Notes: generated by a model not told the origin, from the letters alone. A stretch of DNA of 64,000 nt from Calycina herbarum (GCA_001414485.1 LLEY01000072.1:1-64000), one strand, 5' to 3'; positions 22,443 through 34,963 are shown, counted from the first letter of the stretch. Numbers and translations: made by a program.

Positions 22443-25276
22443 TTTGAGTGTTGGTTTGGGGGTTGGTTAAAAGAAGGTTGGATGGGTTGTTGAATGAATT
22501 GTGCAATGCTCAGCAAAGTTCGGAAAAGAAGCAAAGACCGTTATGCTCGCAGAGCTTGTGTGTTTGGTAATTGATGAAGAAGAGAGAGCGTGAAAGCAAA
22601 TTTGAATGATGAGGAATGAAAGAGAGAATTCTAGAGGACCATTGACATATACTTATATCAACTCATAATGTCTCCCATGTACCAATAATTTGCGATGAGG
22701 CTGATTGGGGCGTAGAAAACTCCATAGAAACAATATATTTCGAAACGAATCGTCTGTTTGGAGATAGATTGATTACTAAATGTGAGAGGGGATGAGCCGC
22801 CCCCCTCAAGGGGAAAATGGGTACTGTAATGATTAACACAGGGGTACGAGCCCGGAGAAATCGAGAAATCGACTTGGGATGTTCATCGAGCATGAGTTTG
22901 TGTGGACATCCCCAGAATTAATCCGAACCTCCGACCTTCCCGAGGTTTGTTAAATTCAGACAGGGCGTAAGTTGGTCCATACTCGATTAGTTTATATCGA
23001 ACATGGTTAATATATGTCCGATACCATGGTTGCAACCTTCCCCAGATGAAGCTAACTGTTGAGCTTGCACTTGATGCGGTGGTAATAGATAGCCTAGGGC
23101 TTTTCGGGTGTTAGAATCTCTTCGAAGAAATAGCGCTGTATTATTTTTAAACTAACCGGACTCGCGTCGACAAAACATCAACCAACAGCCAACTTCCAAA
23201 TCCATGATCGAATGACGGGAAGTCGGGACCATCCTGGCAACAGTCCACATATTCGTCAGCTCAAGCCAAGCCAACATCCTGAAACCTCAAAAACTCGGAA
23301 TGTGGCATCGCCAAGCGCTTTGCGAACTTGGCGCCAAGAAGAACTACATTGAGCGAGGTTTTCGGATAGAAATGGAAAGGGGTGATGCCAGTTGTGTCGT
23401 TAGCTCAGGGGAATTTTGTTATTTAAAACTATTGAATGCCCCTCTTGAGGTGGAGTTTTGCGAGTTGTTTTTATCAAATACCTAGGCAGAATGCTGTAGA
23501 ATGTTGGATATAAAAAAGCACCAAGAAAGTCAAATTCTAAATTCTCTCCACTGTACTTCGTACATTCGACATTTTGTCTGAATCGTCCCGATTGGGCAAT
23601 TACTTCGTAATCTGCAACTGGTGGACGGCTTCCAACATCCAAAGAAATTCTGACTCTGGACGAACGCACGACTCGCTAACGTAAAGTACTTTATATCATA
23701 CGAAAATCAAGAAGTAATGGAAAAATTCATGAAACAGAATAGAGAGGAGAAGCAGATTGCCATCTCGCAAAGTACGGAGAGCTAGAAAACCAAGAAAAGT
23801 AAAACGCAGCTCTATATTTCCGACTGGGACAAGAGAAAAGTTCGATAAAATTATGTCATTCGCAAAACAATATGAGCGATATCGAGCCCTTTTCCCCCCT
23901 TTCGAAGCATTCGAGCTTGCTCTAAACTATTAGCACTATTCCGCTACGGCCGCTTGCCTTTGTTTGGTTTTCCTCTCAAGAAGAAAGTTCAATGCGATTG
24001 GCTATGGTTGTGGGTTTATCCTGCCTATGCCATTGCGTGTGTTATTGAAGGACAGCTGATGTCATCCCCTTCAACACGTGTAGTACTTGAAAGCGAAGAC
24101 AACCAGCAAGATCCGTTGATGTTTTCCGGGGCGCAGCAAGTTCACTCTTGGGTATTCGTTTGTCTCTGCCATATGACGAGCAGTTCTAGCCAATTATGAA
24201 GCTTCCACCTTCATCGTCGAGGATCAAGTCTTTCTAATTCCAGATAGAACTCCTTGAGCGACTCTTGGCCGAAGGTTGAAACACGTCAAGTGGCCGGAAG
24301 ACTGAGAGCATTAACATCTACTCTGTGAAGAATTTTAGTAAGCTCGCAGTGGACATTAAAAGTGGCAGTAAATTCCAACTTCAATTACCTAATACTTTAG
24401 GACAATTGAGCTTCATTGTTCCAAACACCTAGGTCAACATTTTAAATTGTTTCAAGTGTTTGGAATAATTGCTTGGAATTACTTAAAAAGCTGAGGTGGG
24501 CAGGAAGGTGCGAACCTGATGTATTTACTGCCACTTTTAATGTCCATCACGAGGCATGTCAAGATGTAGATGTTTATGGACGAATATCCACAGAAGCAGT
24601 TATCCACTGCATCTGCTGGACCCACGTGATGAGGAGTCAATCACAGGACCTCAATAAATAATAGTGAGTGTTACTAACAACGAAGCTTCTGCTTTAGGAT
24701 CTGGGTTGCAAGTGAGCATTGTAGTGTGGAAAGTCATCGGTGTAGCTTGTTCACTTGTGAGGCTAGATAAGGTAGAGTATGTCTGGTGGATAAGGTATGT
24801 CTGTAGGCAGGTGGATTAGATTCCAATAAAAATTACCTAAGGTGGCAATAAAAGCTTGTTTTGTGGAAACGCCGCTGATGATTGATTTCTGCGCTCTCCA
24901 AATTCCCCTTGACGTGATAGGTTATTAAGAAGCCGGTTTGTATTTATGTGCATGTTAGCCTGTATTTGGTGTGCATTTGGCTGAAGATGTGGCCAATATG
25001 CTGGACTCATCGCTGTAGTGTATGTACAAAATAAAAAGGGGGCTTCTGTTGTTGGTCAGTTTAGATACCCGCAGGACGCTAAGCGAGCCCCTAAGCCCAG
25101 TATAGATTTAGCGTGTAAATCCCCGCCTTTTTCGCAGTCTGAACCTGGAACCACCACCTTCTTCAACACAACCCCTCATAATCATCAATTGCGCCATTTC
25201 TCTCGCTGAATTGAATTTTCGCTTTTTCATGTTTCAACGGTAGCACTAATAGCTGGCAGATGGCATCGTGTTCAGG
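22443..25276. other. Intergenic, 2.8 kb, divergent promoters
   Basis: The region separates the PL3 gene (reading left) from the Zn2Cys6 gene (reading right), so it holds both promoters. On the minus strand a TATA-like GATATAAGTATATG lies near 22645-22660, about 210 nt before the PL3 ATG, followed by a C/T-rich leader. A MITE occupies 24343-24553. Open frames at 23400-23669 and 23954-24199 have no recognisable product and are probably chance. Confidence 0.5.
24343..24553. mobile_element. MITE, CTCGC family, copy 3 (best preserved)
   Basis: The 211-bp element has terminal inverted repeats of about 30 bp: CTCGCAGTGGACATTAAAAG at 24343 and, at the right, the reverse complement CTCGTGATGGACATTAAAAG ending at 24553. 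Both arms continue into GTGGCAGTAAAT. It has no coding capacity. Two related copies lie on the other side of the PL3 gene. Confidence 0.78.
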
Positions 25277-27721
25277 ATGTCGCCAGAAGCCAGCGCAAGC
25301 AGACCAATCACGGGCCGCAGAACTGTCTGCGACCATTGCAGAAGACGTCGTAAGTAACGCTATATTCCTAATGCGGGTGCAAGTGCAGGTACCATATACA
25401 GCTCTTACTTGGCTTTATTTAAGCAAGCAGCTGTGCACAAGAACACCTGCCCTCTCATATTTCGAGTTCAAGCACTAATCACGGGATGAAGGCATACGAT
25501 GCGATGGCGAGTTTCCTTGCGCGCCTTGCAAGAATGCGTCGCTGAGTTGCAAAAGGGATCACGTCCCCAAACGAAGAGGACCGAAAAGAGGTACCGGGAG
25601 AGTCATAAATGAACTCAGAGCTGATGATGGAAAACCAAACTTGAAGACACGATCAAGTAGAGGGTCCGTTACGGGAAGCCAGAGTACTGGTACGCCTTCG
25701 TAAGTTTACACCTACGTTTTTCGAAATCCTTCCTATTTCATGTTATCTGCGATTTTTTGCAGTCCTAAAATGCGGCAAGATTGCGGCTTGAAAGAGCAGT
25801 GACCGCCATCTTACTACTGCTAGAACATTCTCGAGTGGGTTTGTTCCTGAACTTTCTCAATCTTTCCACTCAAGAACTCCGTCTATCTCGACTGACCAAG
25901 TGTCAAATCCTTCTGGTATCGTCGACCAATTTGAAAAATGTCAATTTGATATCGGTCGACACTACCGGTAGCGGTTGAAACCTAACATGTGAGACCCTCT
26001 GGGTCTTGAACACGTGATACACCTCAAATCATCTACTATTTCTCTATTTCACTTTTGCAATCTAACAGCCTGTGATCTACTTCTACTTACTTCCAAAAGT
26101 GCTGACAAACCTACAGCATAGATCGATGGCTGTCAGACGCTGATGAAAATACCTCCCCAACTGGCCACAAAAGATGGCATCCCAATTTATCGGACGTCGC
26201 AGAGCCCATCGATGATGAGCCAGCAAGCATTTTTACCACCAACCAGTTCCGCCCTACATCTGCCAGTTATCTCTACTTAATTCCAACCTGTATTGACCTT
26301 TTCATGGAGCATATTTATCCGATAATGCCAATCATATATATTTCCACACTGCGCGCTTCTATCACTCGACCACTCGAAATGTTTGAGAAAAACCTTTTAT
26401 ACTCTCTTTGTGCTCTTACCTCCACACACATGTCTGGAAAAAGTATAGTCGCACCTGGACCACCGTCCTGGGAAGCAGCTGGCCGCTTTTTTCTCGACGA
26501 GTGTATTTCAGTTCGACAGCATTATGATTTTGTCGAGGACAAATCATTAGGAGCTGTCATTTCTTCATTCTTTGTATCAACAGCATTCTTTGAGCTTAAT
26601 CAATCTCGCAAATCTTGGTATTATCTTAGAGAGGCCATGACGATGGGTCAGGACTTGGGTCTGCATGATGAAAAAACTTACACTGGCTTGCCCCCTGGAG
26701 AATCACTTTGTCGGAGGAGGACATTCTGGATTTTATATGTTACTGAAAGGTATCAAACAAAGTCCATTTGCCGCAAATAACTCTAACAATTTATAGATCA
26801 TTTGCGATTTTACGCCATAAGCCACTTACTCTCCAGAAGACCCCGGATTTCCCGACGACACTCCATGAGTATGAAGCACCAGAAATTCATTCCGGTTTTA
26901 TGCATCTAGTTCATTCATATCATTTGCTTGATTCGTCATTCGTTGATTCCTGGAACGAAGCCTCAGATGCCCCTGGTTCAACAATGACCTACACTGCCCT
27001 GCAGCGGCAACTTAATCTACCGCATCCAGCACACATCTCTTTGACCGACATTCAAAAAGCAGACATTCTAGTCACGAAGCAATGGCTTCGACTAATCGTA
27101 TGGCAATCCTCGATGAGACAGGGTCTTCTTTCATCTAGTGCCGAAGATGAGAGTATGACTTTTCGTTATCCGCTCAAGATTGCGCAGTCTCTCCTAGATG
27201 TAATATCATCACTTCCTACAACAAGCATCGAGGTTCATGGAATGGGAATATTCGAGAAGATATTCGAGATTGGCAATACAATGTTGGACGTTATGCAAGC
27301 TTGTGGATCAAGCATCGCTAGTGACAGTTATGGTGTCACGCAAGACCCATTCTCTATTTTTGTTAAGACTCTCAGTCAGTCCCCCAATTCGCAAAGACAA
27401 TACGCCAATCTCCTTCTCGCCAAAGCCGCCGAAAAGCCCGAAATCCAGAGATTTTCACAGAATCTCACCCCTCCTCTTTCAGATCCTGCAATACTACCTC
27501 CATCAAATGAGGCAATGCTCGAACCCCGGTTGGCGCCGCAACCTTCCCCATCGAGGAAATGGCGTGGCAGTATAGTTGGTGAGATTGCAGATGACGGTGT
27601 CTATAAAGAAGTTGAGGATATGCCCTCGGGCAACGTGGCATGGAATGAGAACACCATTTGGGTTCCTGGCCCCAATAACGTACCGCTGTCGGAAGGCGCA
27701 GCTGTTTTTAAGATGGAATGA
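25277..27721 (+). CDS. Zn2Cys6 transcription factor with fungal_trans domain
   Basis: A nuclear DNA-binding regulator of unknown target genes. The inferred exons are 25277-25349, 25492-25699, 25800-25967, 26117-26749 and 26797-27721 (introns 142, 100, 149 and 47 nt), giving 668 residues in one continuous frame. The zinc cluster is C18-x2-C21-x6-C28-x5-C34-x2-C37-x6-C44, an exact family fit that appears only after intron 1 is removed. A basic stretch (KRRGPKRGTGR) follows. The middle homology region (PF04082 type) starts near residue 200 (SYLYLIPTCIDLFMEHIYP) and includes RRRTFWILYVTER-SFAILRHKPL across intron 4. For intron 2 the nearer acceptor (25762) gives a stop, so 25799 was chosen. The PL3 gene is the nearest neighbour upstream, but regulation of it is not shown. 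Confidence 0.88.
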
Positions 27722-28281
27722 TATGATATATGCCCCTTCACTGTTTTTCAGCTCCCTTTTTCAGATACCATCCATATCTTATATTCTATGTTTATTATTC
27801 GTCATAATTATTCCTGGTCCTTTTTCATTTATATAATAATATAGAGCGATAACAGTTTTATTTTGCATATTTACAAAGAGATATCGAAGATAATATTCTC
27901 CGGTTGTTCATTCTTTGGGGTGTTGGTCTCTACAGTTTTAGTTACTTCTCTGTGTAACATTACACCCTTGTTTTATTGCCAGGACTATCATTAAAGATTA
28001 CTTCGGAGATTTAAGGACTCTAATTTTTGATTCTTTTAACCTTTCTTGAGTAAGACTTTATATGTATTAGACAATTTCGCACAATCTCTATGGAAGTAGG
28101 GGTACGCGGAGCGAAGACTGAAGCTCTTACCTTATCGTACTGTACCGCAAAGTTCCAACTCTCAAGTCTTATTGGATTTATAGTTCTCATTTATCAGGTA
28201 TGGGTATTTCTTTTCCAAAAGTGTTCTTTGGTTAATGCAAATTATTACTTGACTTTCTAAAATTGTCGTACACTCGTAAAT
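27722..28281. other. Intergenic
   Basis: AT-moderate sequence between two gene 3' ends that face each other. I see no gene, repeat or clear terminator motif beyond T-rich stretches. Confidence 0.5.
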
Positions 28282-30442
28282 TTATCGAGAGGTAGTGGCC
28301 TCCCATTCTCGTGCGACCCTAATTTCACCAAGTAACCTTGCTTGCTCGGGTCTTTCGACCCCCGCCATCTGCAACCCTAACCCATCATCCATATCCTTAC
28401 TTCTCATTCTACCTATGCTTTCCATCTCTACCCCCTCTTCGTCGGTCTTCCGGCTCCCATTCTCCAAAGACTTCTTGCTATTTTCATCGACCCGACCAGT
28501 AATGGCTTCGGTATAGATTTTGGGACTCATGATAGCTTTCCAATCACTAGCCTTCGAGTTCCAGCCCACCTGCACTTTCCTAACTCTGATGACTTCAGTG
28601 CCCTTTATTGCCGATACGTCCTCCCACTTCCACTTTGATTTTTTGAACCCTCGATCACGAATGAGTGACACAAGCACGACGGCACTGGCAATAAAAGTGG
28701 CAAGAAGAATATCGAGAGAAGCGAGGAGAGAGCGTCGTGCCTGGGTATTGGCGTTTGCACTCGAGAGGAGACGGGAAACTTGGTAAATCGTGAAGATGAT
28801 GGAGAAGATCGGGAGTGCTGCGGACGAGGATCGAGAATTTTCTAAGTTTTTGGTTAGCTAAGTCCTGTAAGCGCACGAGATTGATGGGTACAGTCGCATT
28901 CCAGTATATCCCCGCAGGTGGCACGTATACTAATTTTTAAGAAATGTTAGTGTTCACTAGTTATAATAATAAGCGTAGAGAGGTAGCTAGAATTATAGTT
29001 TTACTACCTCTTAGTATAGGAAGTAATATAGAGTAAAGCTATATTTAGTAGTAAGATATCTACGTCTATTATAGCTTTTAATTCTATAAAGCAGTTATTA
29101 TATAGTATATATAGGTATTTTACTTTTCTTAGTAGTATAAGTATAATATAATAAATACCTACTTCTTCTTACTATATTATAACTACTTAATAGAATTAAA
29201 TATACTAAGAGATATATATACTTTAGTATATAATACTACTTTCTACTTATTATAATTCTTATTCTATAAAGTAGTTATCAAGTAATATAAGTAAGTCTTT
29301 TATTATTTTTAAGTATAATATACTTAGTCTTAAAACACCTATTTCTTTTTACTATATAATAACTACTAAATAGAAATAAAATCTATAAGAGAGATAGATA
29401 CCTTACTACAAAATATAGCTTTACTCTATATTAATTCCTATACTAAGAGGTAGTTATACTATAATTCTAGCTACCTCTCTGCGCTTATTATTATAACTAG
29501 TAAACACTAACATTTCTTAAAAATCAGTGTACGTGCCACCTGCGGGGATGGACTAGAATGCCACTGTATACTTACTGCCAGCCACTTAATGTGCTTGCGA
29601 AAATCACTGGTAGCGGAAACAAGACCAAAGCTAGATTTGATATTCCGTTCGACAGTCCCATTGTTACCAAAAGCTCGTGTCCGCTTCTGCGTTGCGCCCC
29701 CGGGTCTGGAGTAACCTGCCAGTACCCTGAAAATGGACGGCACGTACCAAGAGCTGTGGCAATAGTTCCGATATACGTAATGGAACAGAAATGCATAGAA
29801 CCATTTCAGTATCTTCTGGTTTCTGCCATTCGAACTTGCAGTACTTATGGTAAGGTTGTGCAAAAAAGTACTTGTGCTCAACTTGATTGCCCACACATAC
29901 GTTACATAGAGGATCCTTGTGACAAGAACCAACTTGCTTCCAGTTTTGCGTCTGCTTATGTTTGAAGCACTCAGTCCGTCTGTAATTGTATTGTTTGTAC
30001 CGAAAAAGAGAACTACATGAAGCAGAGCCTCGCACAGAATAAGAGGAAATATTGCAACCAGCATAATTATGTCTTCTCTGTAGAATTTCTCCGTTCGTAT
30101 GTATCTCCCAATGACAAGGAAGAAGATGACTGTTATGACGTGGATTGTGCACTACTGTGAGGAGTTATTGTTAACAAATAGTTTGATTCTCGGACATGGT
30201 GGATTGAAAAACGCAATAGTTTACTCCCTCCGCATAAAACACGATGCAAAAGGTTGGAGATCATTGAGACCTTGATCCCCCGCAAACCCGTTTACCCCAA
30301 CTTGCCCACAAATACTCTCACAAAAATCCAAAAGACTGAAATGAAGCAATTGACATACCCAGCTAACAAGCAACGTCGGCTTGTCATCCCTGGACTCTTT
30401 GAAGTCGGGTGCAACATCGAAAAATCGACGAACTAACTCCAT
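28282..30442 (-). pseudogene. Rhodopsin-like fungal membrane protein, decaying
   Basis: The product belongs to the fungal family with a seven-helix rhodopsin-like domain (PF20684 type); its function is poorly known. Inferred exons are 30442-30359, 30152-29576 and 28841-28282. Recognisable parts are the start MELVRRFF, first helix CTIHVITVIFFLVIGRYIR, the family motif CRPFSGYWQVTPDPG with LVTMGLSNGISNLALVLFP, a later helix LDILLATFIASAVVLVSL, and RDRGFKKSKWKW before a hydrophilic tail. The frame breaks twice, near 29776-29786 (between WFYAFLF and TYIGTIATAL) and near 28813-28820 (before LPIFSIIFTIYQVSRLL); each is one extra base. Intron 2 contains a 676-bp foldback element; without it the intron is 56 nt. 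Sequencing error could explain a single frameshift, less readily two. Confidence 0.78.
28891..29566. mobile_element. Foldback MITE inserted in an intron
   Basis: The 676-bp element is almost entirely a palindrome. Its left end is CAGTCGCATTCCAG and its right end in reverse complement is CAGTGGCATTCTAG; arms match for at least 180 bp. TA flanks it at 28889-28890 and 29567-29568, as in Tc1/mariner/pogo-derived MITEs. The interior is AT-rich and shows RIP-like loss of CA/TG, unlike the genes around it. It has no coding capacity. Confidence 0.87.
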
Positions 30443-32984
30443 CTTGACTGTTGAATGGCCGGTCTTAGTATTGAAATCGTCAAGTCATGGAATTCATTGA
30501 AGTGGGAAGAAGAAAGACAATAAATGCACCGCTAGCAACATTTCGAAGTTGAAGATGTTCTAGAAGGGCTGCACGAGTGTCTGTTATTTGGCTTCAACCA
30601 ATCTGGAACTGGATTGCCCGGTCTTTCTTGCGCTCTTGGGAACGGTGATCAGACACGTAGAGCCTCTCTTCGCATTGCGGTCGGAACTCTGACAAGTTCG
30701 TGTGCCCCGCTGCTACTCATGCCGCCGTTGACGTGTGCCGGGCGGAGATTCAAAAGTAGACAGGTCACACCCCCTAGATTTGTACCCTAGATCAAAAAGA
30801 TAAAGGAAAGCGATATTATAGGTCAGCTCACTCACTGACCGAATATTTCACCAGATATGTTGTTGAAATACTCTCCCCCCTCCCCCCCTGAATACATTGT
30901 ATGCGCACCGTCATTTTAGTATGGCAAATGTCTGTGCACCGTACAATGTAATTAGGGGGGAGGGGATAGTACCCAGATTATCATAACATCATATGTTATA
31001 CATGCCTGTGACTATGAGGAGGTTTCGTAGACGATGAAAAACGTGGCAAAATATGGTGTTTTTCTTTTAAAAAGGTATGGCTTGCAGTATATGTTCTTTA
31101 GTCTAGACTTACTCAGTATCCTCTATAGCACTGCAGTGGTTGACTGAAGATAGCGGGGTACTTTAACTAACTTTTGAAATGTGAAACGTTGAATTCTGAT
31201 AACGTCAGAGTTCACAAGAAGACAAGTGTTGCGATATCTCAGTATCTCAGGCCTCAGCCTCAGTATCTTGACCACAAGCTCCCCAAGATCTCAAGTTTCG
31301 ATGCAAACTCGATCGAATGTTACTTCCGGGGAATCGTCTCTTTTGGGAATATGCTAACGACGAGAGTACTGCAATCCTGGAAATTGGCGGCATTGGCCAA
31401 AAGTCGAGAGTTATGCCGAGACCCAACACACGCAATGTTAGACCTTAACTCTATTTAATGAAGCTAGTCGGATTCTGGAAGACCCGTTTTGAAGTTTACA
31501 AACGAGCTTCCCCAATGGCGATGAAACTAATTAAGAACCCGGGTAGTCGTTTGAACACTCTGCAATTGTTTTTTCCTCCGACAGCAATCCTTATATAGTT
31601 AATGAGTCAGTCATTCTCTGCAGACTCTTTATTTCTTTATCTAAGAGGCTCATCGCATGTCATGGATGAAAGAGCGGACGCGTGGTGGGATGGCTGGTTT
31701 CCACGTTTACCCCTGGTAGGCTTTTGCCCTTGAGCTAAACCTAACCACTCACAGCATGGCTAAAGTTTACCAGATTACGTTTACCAGATTACAACTTTCC
31801 GCCGATTTTCCCTTGAAGGACTTAAATAGAGTTTCGGTCTTCTGACCAGAAATGGTATTGTGCGTCAGGCACTTGGATTACCCCTGAGCCGCAGCTCGGC
31901 TAATCGGCTGGCTGCCGACGCCCAATCAGATGGTTATTTTCACTCCACATCTCAATATCAATTCCAAAAAGAGAAATCGAGAGCTTCCGCTGGCGACAAT
32001 CTCGACGAGTATGGGTCTCATGATTATTCGAAGCTTATGAATTCAAGCTTCAGCTTCAGTAACCCCCGGGATTGGCAATATCCCCTGCTTCTCAACTGGA
32101 GAGACCGTCTTGCTATTTTCCCTCAAAAGCCTGCTTTTGGCTTAAGAGCAACAAGCAATCGTACAGGCCGTTCCTTAGTCCGACCGTGTTATCTTTGAAG
32201 CTTGGGCAAATGGCTCTGTGCGTGCCCCGTTACGAGTGACCGCCCCAAATTTGGAAGCCAGCGAGCTGACATCTTCTGGATTTGTTCTTCTGGAATTATA
32301 GAAGGATACGAATGCTGCAGCCCCGAGACACAACTCCCGTGTCATCCACAGTGATCAGATAAGTCACGTCTCCAATACTATGCATGTATTATGTCGTCCC
32401 TGAATGCTGGAACCTTAACCCTTGATATGTTCAACTAGAGCAGCTCTATCAACAACACCAACTCTTCTTCGCACCACGTCTCGTGGAATCAAGCTTGATT
32501 GTATCTATTCCACTCCACAGTGATGGAGACCAAAATTTACTCAGAGTCAAGCTCTACAGCATCGCCCTTGTTACTTGAACGGCCGAAGGGTGCTAAAGTC
32601 TTTAGGTCGAGAGTATTAGATAGTTTTCGAAATGGACCAGGAAGAGAATTCGCTGAGACTACTGGTGCTGAGAATGGGAATACTCGAGGGCGGTGGAAAA
32701 TAATATCTATCATCTCATTTATTCATATTTATTTGGGTGATCTCCAAAACTCACATACCATGTAACGTTCCATACAAACACGTGAAAACATTCCCAAACT
32801 CCTATCGAGTATAACTTTGAACTCAAGAAATCCCGCCGTCGACTTTGTTTGCTCTTTAGTCCTTATACGTAGGTGGGTTATACGCCAAAGTAACCTTCAG
32901 CTCAACACGCGCCTCCTTGGCCATTCTCCTCAAATCCTCAGGAATTTGCCAATACTCGTTCCTGTCCTCCAATCCAACCGTAAG
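30443..32984. other. Intergenic, 2.5 kb
   Basis: No gene can be supported. Open frames at 31174-31458, 31860-32198 and 32499-32765 have unrecognised translations. The last starts at ATG 32523 after a plausible leader (METKIYSESSS...) and could be a first exon, but no continuation was found. A poly-C bordered mini-element lies at 30871-30969. Confidence 0.45.
30871..30969. mobile_element. Poly-C/poly-G bordered mini inverted-repeat element
   Basis: The 99-bp element has inverted ends CTCTCCCCCCTCCCCCCCTG and, in reverse complement, CTATCCCCTCCCCCCCTAAT, continuing into ATTACATTGTA. TA lies on both sides (30869-30870, 30970-30971). It contains GTCTGTGCAC, shared in reverse with 35944-35995. 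Confidence 0.65.
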
Positions 32985-33622
32985 CTAGTTGTCTTCGTAC
33001 ATCATAGCATCTCTCGGAAACAACTTCTCATAAGTCCAAATATGTACCATCTCCAAGTTTGGTAAGCACTGGTCCTTATTCTTCAGAACCGAAATGAGCC
33101 AATAAGGCTCATTTTCCAGAAAATCCATATAACCAAAATCATCGTAAAGAACTTGAAACTCTACCAGACTAGGTAGGAGTCGTGTATGGGTGTTTTCAAC
33201 AGTGAAGGGCACCACAAATGCATTCAGAAAAACATGGTGAACGTGGAGGATCCAGAGCGAAGTGAAAGCAGAGAGGTCGAGGGAGTTAGAGTAGCCTAAT
33301 CCTTCATGAACTGGAGGTTGTCGTGTGATGACAAGTTTCTCCAGGGACTCTTTCTGTGAGGAAATTGCTCGTATGAAAGCGGAGCTCTCCCATCCGGCTG
33401 GCTCTTTTTGTCCTTCTAGTCGACCAGACCATTCTACTTGATTTGCATCGTAAAAGAGGCATTTCATTGCCTGTGGCCAACGCAAAAGTTCTGCGAGTGC
33501 GGTTTCTTGGGCACCACAATTCATGAGGTTGAGTATTTCAACGGATTAGGAATGGATGTGAGAACATGTTCGAGGACTATGATATGAAGGAGCTCATCAG
33601 GAAGGCCTAGCAAGGTCGCCAT
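32985..33622 (-). pseudogene. F-box-like protein, truncated and frameshifted
   Basis: Minus-strand sequence starts with MATLLGLPDELLHIIVLEHV (ATG at 33622), an F-box-like start used by substrate adaptors of SCF ubiquitin ligases. After about 33 residues the frame shifts near 33525-33535 (LKYST / MNCGAQETALAELLRWP). The second frame then runs to 32985 with leucine-rich-repeat-like spacing (SLEKLVITRQP, LDLSAFTSLWILHVHHVFL, LPNLEMVHIWTYEKLF). The whole is about 210 residues, short for the family, with no room for the usual middle part. A one-base deletion is the simplest reading; an unrecognised micro-intron is the alternative. Family assignment is moderate. Confidence 0.55.
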
Positions 33623-33910
33623 TGTTGGTGATATGAGAAAGACTCTAGATTGAATTGAAAATAAAGGTGGTGAAGTGAGGTGGATAAAAACCGGCAAATA
33701 TTCGGCGTGAATAATCTCTTGCTCCGCCACTTCTTCAAAACAAGTTAATTACATGTGCAAAGTACACAGATTTGGGTTGATGATTTCAATTTACACATGA
33801 TTTATACAAAAATTCTATGAGCCTTCCCTCTATCTATCTTTAAAACGCCTGGATCGAACGTGCACCTAGAACCTACAAACAACTACCCCATTTTGACAGA
33901 TACAAGACCC

Positions 33911-34963
33911 TTAGTTTCTTGCTCCTCCATCAGCTCCACCAGCATCACCAGTCTGAATAGCTGTAGTGTCAACACCGATGGTGACATATCCAATGATTCC
34001 GTTGGCTGGGTCCACGCCGTCCATTGGCACGACGGAGATGATTGGGCTGTAGCCACCATCCTGGCTCTGGTACAAGATGCTATCGGCTTCATTGGTAGTA
34101 CGGTTGATGGCAGTGTGGCTTGCGTATGGCTCAAGCTTCATCATCTCAATGTTGAGTTCCTCTGGCATATAGAGCTGTCCGGTTGAGACGGTATCAGCAG
34201 AGCTGATAGTGCCGTTGTCGTGGAGAATCCAGTTGGTGTGGACTTGGGCGTGGATGTGGATAGCACGCTCCACGTAGAATCCGGGGTAAATTGTCTTCAT
34301 CTCCATCATTCCATCAGAGTCTGTAGGCCACATTCCACGGAGGAAAGTGGTGTCGTCGGTGTGCAAATCAGTAACACCAATTTCGAAGGAGTCGGTAATG
34401 TTCAAAGATGCGAGAAGCTCGACGAAAGGAGTGTCGGCAGAACGTCCAGTGAAAGATGAATATTTTCCTGTGGCATTGCAGTGCCAGAAGTCAACAAGGA
34501 CGTTACTAAGTGGGCCGCAAGTTGCCATGTCAAGAACTCCGACATCGAGAACCTAGATATTGTTAGAACATGTGCTCAATAGAAGGTGCTGAATACACAC
34601 GAATGGAATACCGGACTCTCCCTCTGCCATATCCTGACGGAGAGTTTGCGAGCGAGGCCAGACATAAGGTCCTTGTGTCACTTCAGGAGTCAACACACAG
34701 GTATCGTTTTGGATGACCTCGTAGTAAGGAGCCTCAGTTGTGATTTGGTAGGTAGCGTTGGCTCGAGCCTCGATAGAGCGTTTGGCAAGATTTCTCTTTT
34801 CGTATCTCTTCTGGTTCATTGCTGCGGCGGCACCAGCACATCTCTTTGCCATCACATTGCGTTTCTGAACCTCAGAACGGCCAGCAACTGGGTGAGGTCC
34901 TGGGTGAGCAACAACAGAGGAAGCGATAAGGCCGGCGGCTAGGATAGTATTGGTGAAATACAT
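33911..34963 (-). CDS. Secreted intradiol ring-cleavage dioxygenase-like protein
   Basis: The family opens catechol-type rings between the two hydroxyls, using Fe(III). The inferred exons are 34963-34601 and 34552-33911, with a 48-nt intron (donor GTGTGT, branch CTAAC, acceptor CTAG) and 334 residues. A signal peptide covers about residues 1-19 (ILAAGLIASSVVAHPG), followed by a basic Lys/Arg-rich propeptide-like stretch (35-67). The PF00775-type core begins with CVLTPEVTQGPY (89-100), then LVDFWHCNATG, RGMWPTDSDG and YPGFYVERAIHIHAQVH (210-226). Y100 or a neighbour, Y214, H220 and H222 are the probable iron ligands. Several NxT/S sites fit secretion. It may act on plant or lignin-derived aromatics. 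Family is secure; substrate is unknown. Confidence 0.9.

Noticed and set aside
21471..27721. Enzyme and regulator gene cluster (PL3 plus Zn2Cys6)
   Set aside because: The genes are 2.8 kb apart, with no shared motif visible and no pathway link; adjacency alone does not show regulation.
32499..32765. Possible small gene starting METKIYSESSS
   Set aside because: The start context is plausible, but there is no known domain and no credible downstream exon.
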